Part shown: positions 1-12,700 of the stretch, in pieces
Layout of the letters: each line of letters opens with the position of its first letter
How positions within the stretch are numbered: position 1 is the stretch's first letter
DNA from: Centroberyx gerrardi
Taxonomy: Eukaryota; Chordata; Actinopteri; Beryciformes; Berycidae
Reading direction: 5' to 3'
DNA: 64,000 nucleotides
Assembly (NCBI RefSeq): GCF_048128805.1
Contig: NC_136000.1
Location: forward strand, 27,158,359 to 27,222,358
Translations under genes and position numbers: made by a program
The notes under the pieces: model-generated
Database searches by the model: none
The model's input: the letters and a program-made list of their open reading frames with translations, nothing else
Told to the model about the DNA's origin: nothing

Positions 1-1741
1 TTGAGAACATGTATTCTGAACATGGTGTCGGAGCAGTAGGTGAGGTACTCGTCCTCGTCCTCTTTGGTCATGTTGGGCTGGTTCTGCTGGTACCACTGTT
101 GCTTCTGCTGCAGCTCCTGCGTCTCCTAAACACAGTTTGTTTTTGGACAATGTTGGTGCACCCACAAAAAGCTTGTAAATCACTGCCATAGTACATACAA
201 ACTCAGTCTCTTATTTCTTCTTCTGGACCAAATTTCATTCAGCCTATGTTATGTTGCAGGGCTCTCAAGAAGGCTTTGGCCACCTAGCATAGCCAGTAAC
301 TTCAGGTACCATTCATCCAAATAACCTGGAGACCCATTTTAACTCCCTTGTGTCCTGACCTAGTGTCTGAAACACATGGCTCTAATAAAGACAGTAGATA
401 AAACAAAAAACTACCTTTTCGAGGTGTGTATGTATTGCACAAGGTTGGCTTACTCCTCTGGGTGAGGTAGGTCATGCAGAACTTTGTCCTTGAAACCTAG
501 TTTTGTATCTCTGGGTATATAAACTCCTAATGTAGTGAATAAAACATGCAGAACTTAGTCTCTGGAACCTCGTTTTGTATCTCTGGGTATATAAACTCCT
601 AATGTAGTGAATAAAACATGCAGAACTTAGTCTCTGGAACCTAGTTCTGTATTTCTGGGTATATACACTCCTAATGTAGTGAATAAAACATGCAGAACTT
701 AGTCTCTGGAACCTAGTTCTGTATTTCTGGGTATATACACTCCTAATGTAGTGAATAAAACATGCAGAACTTAGTCTCTGGAACCTAGTTCTGTATTTCT
801 GGGTATATACACTCCTAATGTAGTGAATAAAACATGCAGAACTTAGTCTCTGGAACCTAGTTCTGTATTTCTGGGTATATAAACTCCTAATGTAGTGAAT
901 AAAACATGCAGAACTTAGTCTCTGGAACCTAGTTCTGTATTTCTGGGTATATAAACTCCTAATGTAGTGAATAAAACATGCAGAACTTAGTCTCTGGAAC
1001 CTAGTTCTGTATTTCTGGGTATATAAACTCCTAATGTAGTGAATAAAACATGCAGAACTTAGTCACTGGAACCTCGGGTATCTAAACCCCTAATATACCT
1101 ACTGCAGTAAATAAAACATTCAGAGCCTTGCACGTAGAGCCATGTGTCTGTAGTATACAAACCACAGTAAATGAGCTGCACCTTTTCAAAGCGTGCTTGT
1201 ATGAGGTTGGCCTTGTCTATCAGCCTCTGTTTTAAGTAGGCCAGACAGTCTTGGCGGAGCTGCACGGCGGCCGCTTGGCTCACGGTCTCCGGGTTGCCCA
1301 GCTGGACCAGGAAGGGAGCCAAGATGTCGTTCTCCTTCTCCTGCCGCCACCGCCGCTCCTCCTCCGCCAGGCGCTCCTGCCGTGGCAGCGAGGGACTTAG
1401 TGAAAACGCCATACTGAAGGTGCGAGTGCTAGTGTTTCTCTATAATAACACCATATTTCCCATAAAACCCTTCTCATTGTGTGTGTGTGTTTACCAGAGC
1501 CTGGCTGCGGTAGGGTGCCTCCTCGTTCCTCATTCTGTTTGATTGTGTCTGTCTCAGTAACTTTGGAGGCATGCCTTCCCATTCCTAATTCTGTGTGTGT
1601 GTGTGTGAGTGTGAGTGTGTGTGTCACCATATCCTCTCTCAGGCGGCGGGCCTTCTCAGCGCAGGCTGTGCTGTAGATGGAGAAGTGGAGCTCAATGCCA
1701 CTCTCCTCCTGCTCTCTGGAGGATAGGATGGCTCTCACCTG

Positions 1742-1787
<46 letters not shown>

Positions 1788-3954
1788 CAGTGTGCACAGA
1801 TTTGTAAAATGCAGCACAATTATGTCTTTTTGGAGTTGTGACACATACTGTACGTTTCACACACATATGTCTTTTAGGTGCTGTAATAATTACACACGTG
1901 TACACACACACTCACGTACACACACATGCTCACACACATGTGCACATAGACATCCAGGTTTCGTAGGAGATATTGAGGACAAGGCTACCTCTTTCTCAGA
2001 GTCTTTGATCTGGAGAGTCACCTTCTCCTCCTCGTTCATCAGGACCACCAGCATCTCATACAGGTGCAGGTTCTTAGGAGGATTCTCAAATGGATCCACC
2101 TGGACATCCCCCAAACACACACACACACACACACACACATAAACAAATATACTGAAATGGTGTTTTTTACAGGATTTTTGGGACTATCTCATCCAAAACG
2201 CAGCTCAAAAGGCTTCTTGTTTGAAAAATCTGTGAAATCAACTGTACAGCTTTGTGTGTGTGTGTGTGTGTGTGTGGTCTGCGTACCTGGAAGCCGGAGA
2301 CCATGTCCGGCGTGAAGTCCTGGGCCTTCTGTGTTTCTGTAGACTTGCGAGGTTTGATGAAGCTCCTACTTGCGGGGATGAAACGATCGTCTTCCAAGTG
2401 ATAGGTCACCTCGATGCGCTCTTCGGCCAATAGGAACACTCGCTCCGCCACGTCTTCACTGGCCGGCTTGGACCTGTTCCTGTGGAAACGCTCCACCACT
2501 TTCTGTTTACGTGCACGCACACACACACACACAAGCACCCACACACAATTTGTCTGATTAATAAAATCAAGCGAGTAGGTCAAAGCGTTTCTAAAGCTCC
2601 TCCCACTCCATTCAGTAGCTTTTCATTTTTTTAAAAACTATTTTTACCTGTAGCGGTCGGTTTCCCAGCTTGGGGGTCTCTCCTGGTCCCAACACTTGGA
2701 CGTGGCGACCGAAGACGATGTGCCGGTAGTAGAGGAAGTCGTCCCGCTCCTGGAAGGTCTCCGTCATTTCCCCCGGCAGCTCCGCCCTCCGCGCCAGGCC
2801 GTTGGCGCGGACGTGGCCGTAGAACTCCATCTCACGCTCAGTCTCCGCGGTCAGGGTCAAGTACCTGTGGGCTGAGCCGGCCAGCGAAACAAACGCACCA
2901 TCACTGAGGAGATCAACTCAAGTTTTGGGGGGTTTTCATGGTACAGCAGCAAAATACAGGGCTTACATTTGAGGCAGAAACTCCGTCCGGGTCTGAAGCG
3001 TTCTGTGGTGACGTCGGTGGCCTTGCTCAGCTCCCTCTCCTCTAGATGGTCGTGTCTGTGCTGGTACCACTCCTTCACCACGCTGGCCTCAGTGCCTACA
3101 ACACATACACACACACACACACACACACAACCCCAACAATAGCATTAAACATTAGATTAATGGGATTCCTTGATGTTTTGAATTCATTCATTCATTCATG
3201 CATTTGGCTGGCAGACTCACAGTCCAGGTCTTTGTATGTGGTGAGGCGTGTGACCAGGCCGTCCGGCAGCAGGTAGGGAGAAAACCTCTCCAGCTTAGCT
3301 TTACGATAGTGGGTCACCTTCGCTCCGCCTGGCCAGCGAGTCTCCATGTCTAAAGAAGAGAGAGACAGCGGTTTGTGGACGCTTTACAGTACCAAGGTGC
3401 CATGTCTAAATGGGTTTGAGAAGGCTTTAAAACAGGGTGGTTAGTTATGTGATAGATAAAAACAGAGAGAGAACTGAGAGAAGTAGAAACATGGAGGCGG
3501 TCAGATAAATCGAGCTTGTGTGTAGCTACCTTGTTTTGAGACGGTGATCTTGCTGACCCAGGATCGCGGCATCTCAAACACCTTGGGCTCCTCGGCCTCA
3601 TCCTTCACAACAACAACAAAATGTTCAGCATAACACTAACTGAACTGCACTCATGGTACAATTATCTTTCAGTGTTTCCTTCAGCTGTGATTCTGTGGGG
3701 TGAGGTCAGCTGAAAATTTGACCCCACAGCTAGAAAAATGACAATGCAAATGTATCTTCTGGCCTTATTGCTCAAAACAGTTACTATTGTTATTATAGCA
3801 AAGTTGTCCATATATCGTGGTGTAAATTTCAGTCAACTTGGGTCTCAAAACCCAAATCAACCCCCTTTTCTAAAGAAAAGTCTGATGTTTCATATAAAAC
3901 CCTCCTGCATGTCAGAAACAGAGGGACACAGAGAGAGAAAAGAGAGAAAAGAGA

Positions 3955-4029
<75 letters not shown>

Positions 4030-7000
4030 GAAGTAAAAGTTTAAGTCAGGGCAAAGCCAAGTTGTGACACTTAAAGAAGAAACGGGAAAAGCAAAAGTGA
4101 GAAATTGGTAAATTTTAAGGTCAGTGTCAATTGCTTACACACACACACACACCTCCTCATCGTCGTCGAGAATGGCCAACTCAGGCTCTTTCTTCACGGC
4201 GGAGCTGATCAACAGCGCCTGGCTAGTCGAACCGTACAGCACAGACTCCCACATCATTGCGTTTTCCAGGTCGTACACCATATCCTACACACACACACAT
4301 AAACAACCACACGCAGATGCGCAGGAGACACAGGCATACACACGATATATCTAGTGCAAAATCTTTTAGGAGCTGTAATACAACACACACATACACATTT
4401 GATTGGATTGATCCGTGGCTGCCTTTAACTCACAGCGCAGCCGTAACTGCAGTCCTGCATGTTGACCCAGTAGTTGTGGTTGTTCCAGATGCTCTCGATG
4501 CCCACAAAGCTGTCATCGGCGGTGGAGTAGCTCTTGCCGGTCAGCGGGTCGATGAAGAAGTTCTCGGGGACCTCCCGGCTCCCCGACAGCACCAGCACCC
4601 AGCAGTGCACCCGCAGGCCCAGCAACGGGTCCGGAGGGGGCTGCTCACTCTCCTGGGGAGGGTGGGGGGTGGCGGGGGCGGAAAAACAGGTCAAATGAGG
4701 AGCAAGGAACGAGAGAAAGGTGGGAGCGTAAAGACGGGAAGCAACAAGAAGCGTCAACTGGATGGATGATTGAAGATGGGTGCCACAAAAGTTGTGTGCG
4801 TTCTGACACATTTGTCATATTACACAATTTCTACTTATTATTTTAGGTTGTTGGGTTTCACCTAGTAAATCACCTAATGTACATCAATGCTCAATTCATG
4901 GCTCTGACAGCAGTACTCAACTTTTTAACCCCTCCATGTCTGAAAGCTTCCAAAGTGCAATTCTTCATTTTCTTTGGATGTAATTTTCTTATGCACACTT
5001 ATTTTTTTACTAGACACCATGATCAGCTTAGAATGTCACCTCCTGTAGGCCTGCAATTATTTTTATTTTCAAAAATTCAAATCCACATGCCTGTCAATAA
5101 TATACTATTTCATTTGAGTGTGTCTAACAGCCTACAACATTTTATTTGTAATAGCAGCAAGACAATTAGCTGAAAAATGTGACAATATAATACAATATCC
5201 AACTTTTTATCTAAGAACAACATCTAGCCTAATTATCAAAACCTCTTTATTATTCAAATAATAGAGGGGTTTGGGGTTTTAAATAATTAATTACAAAAGT
5301 TTTTCCAATCCTTTGACCCCAAGACAAGTGAGAGGTGATCTTAGAGTTAACAAAGAAATAGATTAAAAAATGGAAATCCATTTATACCTTTTTTCTTTAG
5401 GAAGAAACATAGATGGAGATTTTTTGGGGGATGATATCAACTCCACTCCCAGTTAAAATATAGCAGTAGTTTTCAACATTAGAACCATAATGTTACCTCC
5501 TGTAGTCGTTGAGCTTCCTGTTGTTTTTTCAGCAGCGCGGCCTGGGCCTCTTCCTGTTTCTTCTTCTCCTGTCGCTTCTCAAAGTGACTCTTCAGCTCCC
5601 TGGGAGGCTTCACAGTGTATTTGTTCACCTGTGGCTTCGGCTCTGTTATCGCATCCTGCATATGCACGCACACAATACATGTACAAACACACACACACAC
5701 ACAGGCGGAGTAAGTGGGAAAACAGTAAGAGAGCAGCGGGGAACATCAGGACAACAGGCATACATATTCATTTATGCATTCATTCATTTTCTAAACCTGA
5801 TTATTCCTATTCAGGGTCACGCTGGACAGGTTGATAGTCCATCACAGGGCTAACACAGGTAAACATACACTCACAATCACACCTATTGGCAATTTAAAGT
5901 CTCCGATCCACCTGACTTGCATGTGTTTGGACTGTGGGAGGAAACCCAGGTAAATATGGAGAGAACATACAAACTCCACACAGAAAGTGCAGCAGTGTAG
6001 CTCAGTGGTTACAGCAACAACAGCACTGACCTTGACCTCAGTGACCAGGAGGGGGCACTCCTGCCGGCTCTGGTTGATCAGACACATCTCCTTGACCGCG
6101 TAGCCGCTGACACAGTAAGCGTTGTAGCCGGCGCCGAGCAGCAGGCTGCACAGCAGGGTGGAGAAGTCGAAGCACGTGCCCCTCTGGCTCCGCAGCACCA
6201 AGGTGGGGGAGAACAGGTACCTGGGCTGGGAGAGCGACAACACACGCTCCCTTTCAGTGTGTCTGTATGTGCATATATACATGTGTATTCAAATGCATGT
6301 CAAAAAAACAGCCACTGCGGTTGTTGAAAAGTTTGTTTTCTGCACTAGTGCGTGTTGTGTTTCTGACCGGGTCGACGGGCGGCTCCAGAAGCTCCAGCGA
6401 CAGACAGTCGGCTACAAAGGAGGCACAACTGTCCCAGCTGTAGAGCTCAGAGTAGGGCAGCAGTGTGGACCGCAGGGTCGTAGACACAAACTTCTGGTTA
6501 TTAGAAAAAACATAAACAGGTATTAGAGAGACAGACATATGGGTTGTTTCATTGTTTCCTGTACAATGTGGTAGATGTGGGGATTGGGGGTAATTTTGCT
6601 GAGGCCCAGGTTTACTCCTGAGCCCATTCTAGGAACACTTCAAGTAGGTGCTGCAGTTTGAGAATGGCTCTTATCTGGATATGAATGTCATAATATATGA
6701 ACAAATGTGTGAGAGGGAAAGAGAAAAGTAGAGTTAGAGCAAAGCAGATGGAAAAGGGAAAGAGTAGAGGAACAGAAACAAGTGCAAGAAGAAAGAGAGA
6801 AGAAAAGAAAGAGAAGAGAGGAGATAAAAAAAAAAAGCAGATACAGTAAGTTGAGAGGCAGGGTATTAGAGTGACATTACTAATGCTAATGTAAGTTAAC
6901 AAAAATCTGTGTGTGTGTGTGTGTGTGTGCCTATGTCATTTACCTTAACACCACACTCGTTGACAGGGCAGAGCAGCAGAGGTTTGCGGTCGGGGTAGAA

Positions 7001-7792
7001 GTGTGTGTACTGACAGCGGAAGTGGTCAGCGATGGCCAATAGCCGTCGCTCCTGGTGGGAGTTCACCTTGTAGGAGGCGGGACATTGAGACAGATCCCCT
7101 TCCTTTGTCCAGCTGGGGTCAGTTCAGTGAAGGATGGAGTACAAAGATTATTTCAATCAATCAATTAATGTATCAATTATTAATTAATTTGTCGTTCTAT
7201 TTTTTTGTCTATTTGTCTACCTGTTTGTTTGTTGTTCTGTCGGTCATTTATGCGTTCTCACACTATAGTAGCTTACAGGCTACAGAGAGAAATAATATTC
7301 CTACTATCTATTCATTGATTCAAACTTGCTCAAACTCATATCATGTAATAGGTGTTTCTGTGTGAGTGTTCCTATAGGCCCACCATTTTGCAAACATTAT
7401 TAGGGAGAAATTCCCTCACCGTGTTTATGATGGTCCAGGTAGAAAAACTTATGAGGCAATGACCATATGCCCTACTTACACTGGACAAAAGTGTACCATA
7501 AGTTAATGCACTGTGGTAACCTCATCTTGACCCATGGGTCTTCTATTGTCAATAAAGTTTTAGCAACCCTATATACCAGCCTCGAAACAAGCAAGATGTC
7601 ATGAGGATACCCATTTATAACTGGTATGTAAAAATTGCATTTTCAATATTTGTTCCTTGCTTTGTGTGAATTGTAGAGATTCATTTTTCAAGTGTGTGTG
7701 TGGAGTGAGTAACCTCACAGTGGGAGTTCAGGAGTCCCAACATGGATGTTACTGAAAACATCCTCCAGCTCAGCCAGCTCTAGGCTCTCCAT
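1..7792 (-). CDS. drc7: Dynein regulatory complex subunit 7 (CCDC135), 3' end outside window
   Basis: Structural subunit of the nexin-dynein regulatory complex that links outer doublets in motile cilia and sperm flagella. Sixteen exons join in phase: 7719-7792, 6944-7112, 6368-6493, 6031-6225, 5497-5655, 4434-4652, 4153-4284, 3530-3602, 3221-3349, 2967-3095, 2648-2871, 2287-2502, 1989-2099, 1628-1738, 1182-1376 and 1-125 (open at the window edge). About 795 codons are visible; the human protein is about 870 residues, so roughly 80 are missing. The start is the ATG at 7792 (MESLELAELEDVF). Exon 4 carries RGTCFDFSTLLCSLLLGAGY, the transglutaminase-like core, with Cys near residue 141. Exon 6 has NNHNYWVNMQ near residue 300. 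Exons 5 and 15-16 are charged and Gln/Glu-rich, as in coiled coils. The exon 3 donor (GTCAGA) is weak and the exon 4 and 11 acceptors were chosen by phase; those boundaries are the least certain. Confidence 0.93.
473..1100. repeat. 72-bp minisatellite, about 8.5 copies, in drc7 last visible intron
   Basis: A 72-bp unit repeats head to tail. The anchor CATGCAGAACTT recurs every 72 bases at 473, 545, 617, 689, 761, 833, 905, 977 and 1049. The middle copies are nearly identical (a few substitutions such as TATAAACT/TATACACT); the first and last copies are more diverged, as expected when unequal exchange homogenises the interior. The unit contains no ORF of note. Confidence 0.95.
3954..4026. repeat. 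Compound (GT)n-(GA)n microsatellite
   Basis: About 10 GT units run directly into about 26 GA units inside the drc7 intron 3603-4152. Similar CA/GT tracts lie beside several drc7 exons (1743-1778, 2108-2140, 2250-2275, 3108-3128) and often form part of the polypyrimidine tract of the antisense splice acceptor. Confidence 0.95.
5778..5990. repeat. Common teleost interspersed repeat fragment
   Basis: The stretch contains CATTCATTTTCTAAACCTG, then CAGGGTCACGCTGGACAGG, and further on GTTTGGACTGTGGGAGGAAA and GAACATACAAACTCCACACA. From memory these phrases recur through most fish genomes in this order, so this is a diverged transposon fragment. It sits in a drc7 intron just downstream of exon 4. 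I cannot name the family. Confidence 0.7.
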
Positions 7793-9785
7793 CTACTGTA
7801 ACTTACAGAAACAAAAACAGCATGTCATGTATTTATATGCAGATTTGCTTCAGATTAGACTTAAAGCACACCTAAGTATTACCAAACTGATGGACGTTAG
7901 GGGATAGGGTCTATTTAGGCGAGAGAAAAAAAATTATGCTTTTCTGAAAGAAATATTGATTTTTACTTAACCTATATAGGTAGTTGTTTGTTATGATGAT
8001 AGCCCACTGGAGGTCATAGTTCACCCCCTTTTTATTTACCACTAATGTTACATCACTCATGTAGCTAGCTAACCGTTAAAGTTAAGCTAGGTTAGTTAAC
8101 CTAAGCTAGCTACCTATAAATTACTTACAGTTACCAACCTGTAGCTGGAGTGTATAAAGTGACATCAGGTTTACTCGTAAGTACAGAGTGCAACCGTTAC
8201 AGAAGAACTATGAAATTACTCCTTTGGTAAACAGTCTTAAGGAGAAGAATGGAATTTCAAATTAATAGGTTACGGACGGAGTAACAGATGTTTTTTTGGG
8301 GTTTTTTTTGCCTCAGTTTACCTGTTGTGCGCGAATGAAACGTGGAGCGCTGTTGCTACTCTGTGTCCATGGTAACAGCAATGACGTTGTATCATGCTGC
8401 TTTCCTGTACTGTCGGAAACATATTTTATTGGGGTTAAAAAGAACATGAACGACCCAACAAAGTGGGATATGACTGGGATTTTTTTTTTTTTTACCCGAG
8501 TTGCTCTGATAGGATGTTTAGGGGGTGGAGAGCATGGAAGTCGTGTCAACAATTAATGGTACTGTCGTGTGTGTCTATTTTCACTCTCTGTTAAACTTTT
8601 AGTTGCGACTCATTTACTGTATCTTTTCCATAAATAGATTAAAACATCAACTGCATGCCTGGTGAGCAGTTTACCCTCTTAGCTATGTGCACCTTGGTTT
8701 CTGAAATGAATAAACAGCAACCAAAAAGCACTTGACAATGACTATATTTACCATTTCCGAAGATGAAAGAGGAAATTACGAGGAGTACATGAAGGCAGCA
8801 TCAGTTTAACGGAAAATTCTCTAGTTTCCACAGATTTTTCTGGATGAGAAGTGCCAGTGGAAGTTGTGCCTTTGAAGTAGGTTGCTGCTAACTTTAGCAT
8901 ATTTGATAAGCATACTGTTTGTCTGTATTGTAAACGCGTCTAGGTGTAAGAGAAACTATCTGAATCCTGCATTATTTATCAGTACTTGCAATCCTGTTGA
9001 ATTAAGCCAATATGTTCATGAGTATAAAAGTTTACTTGAATTTCAACTTCAACTTCAACTTTCAACTTTATTTGTTCCCGGAGGGCAATTGGTTTTGCAG
9101 CAAGACATACAAGACAGACATAGATACAAAACTATAAAGTACTGGGGGGGGGGGGGGGGGGGGCACTGAATGTTGCGGACTCGGGGAGAACAACAGTGGT
9201 CCCAAATTGACCTTCCCAATCAAAGAATTGCATACAAAAATAAAGTGCCAAAGTGCTTACACAAATAAAACACGAATAAAGTGCTGAATTCCGGGACATT
9301 CATTTAATTTAATTTCTAGTCACGGGAATGACATGAATATTGTTAATCATTCACCCTCTATTGCGTAAATACGTGTGATTTGGAGAAATCAATAGGGCAG
9401 TGGGTAGCTTACTGGTACACGTTTTATTTGTCCGCGTGCGTGCGTGCTTGCATACTTGTTTGTGTGTGCGCGCGCGCGGGTTGAGTGAGTTAATTAATCA
9501 TCCTTGCCAATGCAATGAGTGATTCAGACATTATAAGAGAAGGACCAACGTGTTCTGAGCCGTTGCATGTTTTATCCCCCGGACTGGAGGCTGTAGACGT
9601 GAATTTATATGGGCCAGGTAACTTAAAAGCCTGACTGGACTGACCTCATGTTTTCCCCGCTGGCCGGCCCGCCTCTCCCTCCCCCCGACAGCATTAAAGG
9701 CCCTCTCTGCATCCTGACCTACTGAGACCAAGACAAAGACAAAGACAAGGTCCCTGCTCTGTCTGCCACAGCTGGAGTAGGAAAC
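7793..9785. promoter_or_regulatory. Divergent intergenic region between drc7 and lcat
   Basis: About 2 kb separates the two start codons, so both promoters must lie here. On the minus strand an acceptor (TTACAG) sits 3 bases upstream of the drc7 ATG, and GT donors occur near 8130, so drc7 probably has a non-coding first exon near 8130-8300. An X-box lies at 8363-8376. A diverged retroposon-like tail (TTTGTTCCCGGAGGGCAATT) is at about 9050-9125 and a 20-base G run at 9144-9164. No other coding sequence was found. Confidence 0.6.
8363..8376. promoter_or_regulatory. X-box (RFX-family binding site) upstream of drc7
   Basis: GTGTCCATGGTAAC is a near-perfect inverted half-site pair with a 2-base AT spacer (GTGTCC-AT-GGTAAC), fitting the ciliary X-box consensus bound by RFX2/RFX3. 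It is 571 bases upstream of the drc7 start codon, and drc7 is a motile-cilium gene of the kind these factors control. Occupancy is inferred; only the motif and its position are seen. Confidence 0.65.
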
Positions 9786-12700
9786 ATGGGACCCGCGGCA
9801 AACTTCTGCTCGGCGCTGCTGGTGATATTTCTGCTGGCGCTTCATCACTCTTCGGGTTTCTGGCTCGTCAACGTCGTCTTCCCTCCCAACGCCCAGACCA
9901 GAGTACCGAGCAACAACACTCCGCCGCTCATCATCGGTAAGCAGCTGAGTCTGTTTGTGTGTTTGTGTTCACCTCACCTGGCCGGACATCTTAACCTTCT
10001 GTCTGCCTGCCTGATGTTGACAAAGCTAATCCGTTATGCCCCAACAGTACGCACTGTTTTTTTTTTATCATGTTAAATGTCAGATTAATCTCTTTGCTGA
10101 TATTTTTTGCATGCAACCCCCCCCCCCTAACCCTAACCCCATGCTGAAAGTCCAAAATCAGGCAGTTTGGACACACACAGGTCGATTTTGCCCCTTGAAA
10201 CTCCAAAGAATCAATAAAATCCCACAGGCTGAGACAAGCAGGGTCTGTCTGGGTTTATAGTCCACTCTGCTCTATATAAGACAGATACTCTACTGTAGTG
10301 TGGTTTGATGTTACACAAGACTGTCTCTGAAAACCTTTTTTATATATTATTTATACACAGAGGACTGAAATGGGCCTAAATGTTTGTAAATCTTTTGAGA
10401 GAGTTTGACAGTCAACATGTTGCCTAGTAAGCACAAAGTCACAAACACTCACCTAGCTGAATACTATGCACAAAGCTCTCTGTCTGTATGTATGTATGTA
10501 TGTATGTGTATTTATTTTGGAAATATTTATGTATTATATTGTATCTATCTATCTATCTATCTCATTAGTGGTTGGTTGGTTGGTTGGTTGGTTTATTTAT
10601 TTGAAGTTTAACAACAGTTAGTGGGCCAAAAGTGAAGGATTTGGGGTTACTGCCTCCATCCCATCTTCATCAGTATGTATTTGTGTTTTGGAGAATGTTG
10701 TGACAACAGGGAGAGCTATAAAATAAAGAGGAGATATAAAGAGAGGAGGGGAGGAGATCATCGATGCAGTTGCTGTCCTACAGTCGGTCTGAAGGTTGCA
10801 GTTTGGGGTTTTTACCCCTCCCAGGAGACCGACCAGAGTTCAACTCGTGCTCATAACATTATGGTGCAATGGAGTTGCATACATGAGTACACTGTACTCT
10901 GTACATTTGACCCTGCATTTCACTGTGTGTCTAAAAAAGACATAGTATGGCCTAGTTAAGCGGGACCGAACCATGCTTCAGATCGGTGGCCTCTCAGTGA
11001 GTACAGCTCCCACACCGTGACTGCAGGGGTTCCTCATCTTCATCTCATCTCAGCACTCCCTCTTCCTCTTCTCTTCCTAATTCTCCTCTTCATCTGCTAC
11101 TTTATTAACATGCCATTACACCATTTGGCAGGTGTCAAACAGCTTTTAGACAACGTGACGCTAAAACTCTTCATTGATATACATTCTTTTAGGCAGGGTT
11201 CCTCTAAGGTAAGGTGACCCACCCCACCTAGAGGAGACACTGCCAAGGACATGTTGATATACTTCAGTAGCTTTGGCCAACTGCCTTTGCTCTATGCTCC
11301 TTCTCTCCATGTGGTCTGCATTCTCCTGGTGAATCCCAGTCAACCAGGAATCTGGCCTTGCAAGGTCCAACTCAGCCAAGCCATGTGGTCCTCATCTGAC
11401 GCTGAGGACCACATTGGAAATAATAATGATGATAATAATAATAATAATAATAATAACCTTTATTTGTATAGCACCTTTCATACACAACATGCAGCTCAAA
11501 GTGCTTTACATCAATAAAAGGCAGATAAAAGACAGATAAAAAGATAAAATTCATATAAAAGAACAAGCAAAATGCATTGCATTAAAAGAATCAAATCAAG
11601 TAAAATAGAAAGATAAAAGAACACAACAAATACTCCCACTTTTAGATGCACATTGTGAGTGAACCCATATGTTTTTCTTTAATTTTCTTTTCCCCTGTCC
11701 TTCCTGATTCTACTCTTGATCTGATATTTACGTCAGATCTCACTGCCTAAGGCAGACGAGAATCATAGATTCTCCTCTTGGTCAAAAACCTCACCATCCA
11801 CAGATGGATGAGAATCATACAGGGTAAAGCTCTGTCCCCCCCACATATAGTGTTCACTCGTGCAAGTAAGCATTACCCGGACAAGACCAATGAAAATTCG
11901 TACTTGTCCGTGTCAGCTCTGTTGGGATCCTGAACAGAAACAGTTAAAATGAAGGCTATTTAAAAGCTAAGCTGAAAAGATAAGTTTTTAGCAGTCGTTT
12001 GAAAATACTTACAGAGCCCGCCTCTCTAATATTCTTTGGGAGGGTGTTCCACAGTTTAGGAGCATAGTTAAAAAAGGCTGCATCCCCAATCTTCTTTTGA
12101 GTGGGGTTTTGTACTTCTAACAAACCAGCAGTAGAAGACCTGAGGGCTCTTGATGGAATGTAGAACAGCAGGGATTCTGTAATGTAGGCCGGTCCTAAGC
12201 CATTAAGAGCTTTGTATACAAGTAAAAGAACTTTAAAATCAATTCTAAAGGGCACTGGGAGCCAGTGCAATGTAGCTAAAACCGGAGTGATATGCTCTCG
12301 CTTCCTTGTTTTTGTTAAAAGTCTAGCTGCAGAGTTTTGGATAAGTTGAAGCCTCTCAATAGACTTTTTTGGGAGGCCGGTAAAAAGGGCGTTGCAGTAG
12401 TCCAGTCTACTTGTAACAAATGCATGAGTTAGCTTTTCAGCGTCTTTCTGGGTTAGGAAGAGCTGCACCTTGGCAAAATTTCTAAGATGAAAGAATGCTG
12501 TTCTGGTCACCTTGTTTATATGGGAATTAAAACTTAGATCAGAATCTAAGATAACACCCAGGCTTGTTACTTCTGATTTGATCGAGGGATTCAGGTTCCC
12601 AAGTCTTGTGGAGAGTTCTTCCCTTTTGGCTTTGGGGCTGACCAAAAGTATTTCTGTCTTATCTTCATTCAGTTTTAAGAAATTTGTGTTCATCCAATCA

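Noticed and set aside
473-1100. CRISPR-like regularly spaced repeats
   Set aside because: Units are contiguous 72-base tandem copies with no unique spacers, and the host is a vertebrate.
1397-2315. Open frames rich in Val-Cys or Thr-His
   Set aside because: They are translations of CA/GT microsatellites; only the spliced drc7 blocks inside them are coding.
10120-10140. Interstitial telomere sequence (CCCTAACCCTAACCCC)
   Set aside because: Only two units next to a C run; too short to mean anything.
11161-11379. 72-residue minus-strand frame adjacent to the L2 tail as an additional transposon ORF
   Set aside because: No recognisable motif; it lies outside the L2 3' end and could not be assigned.
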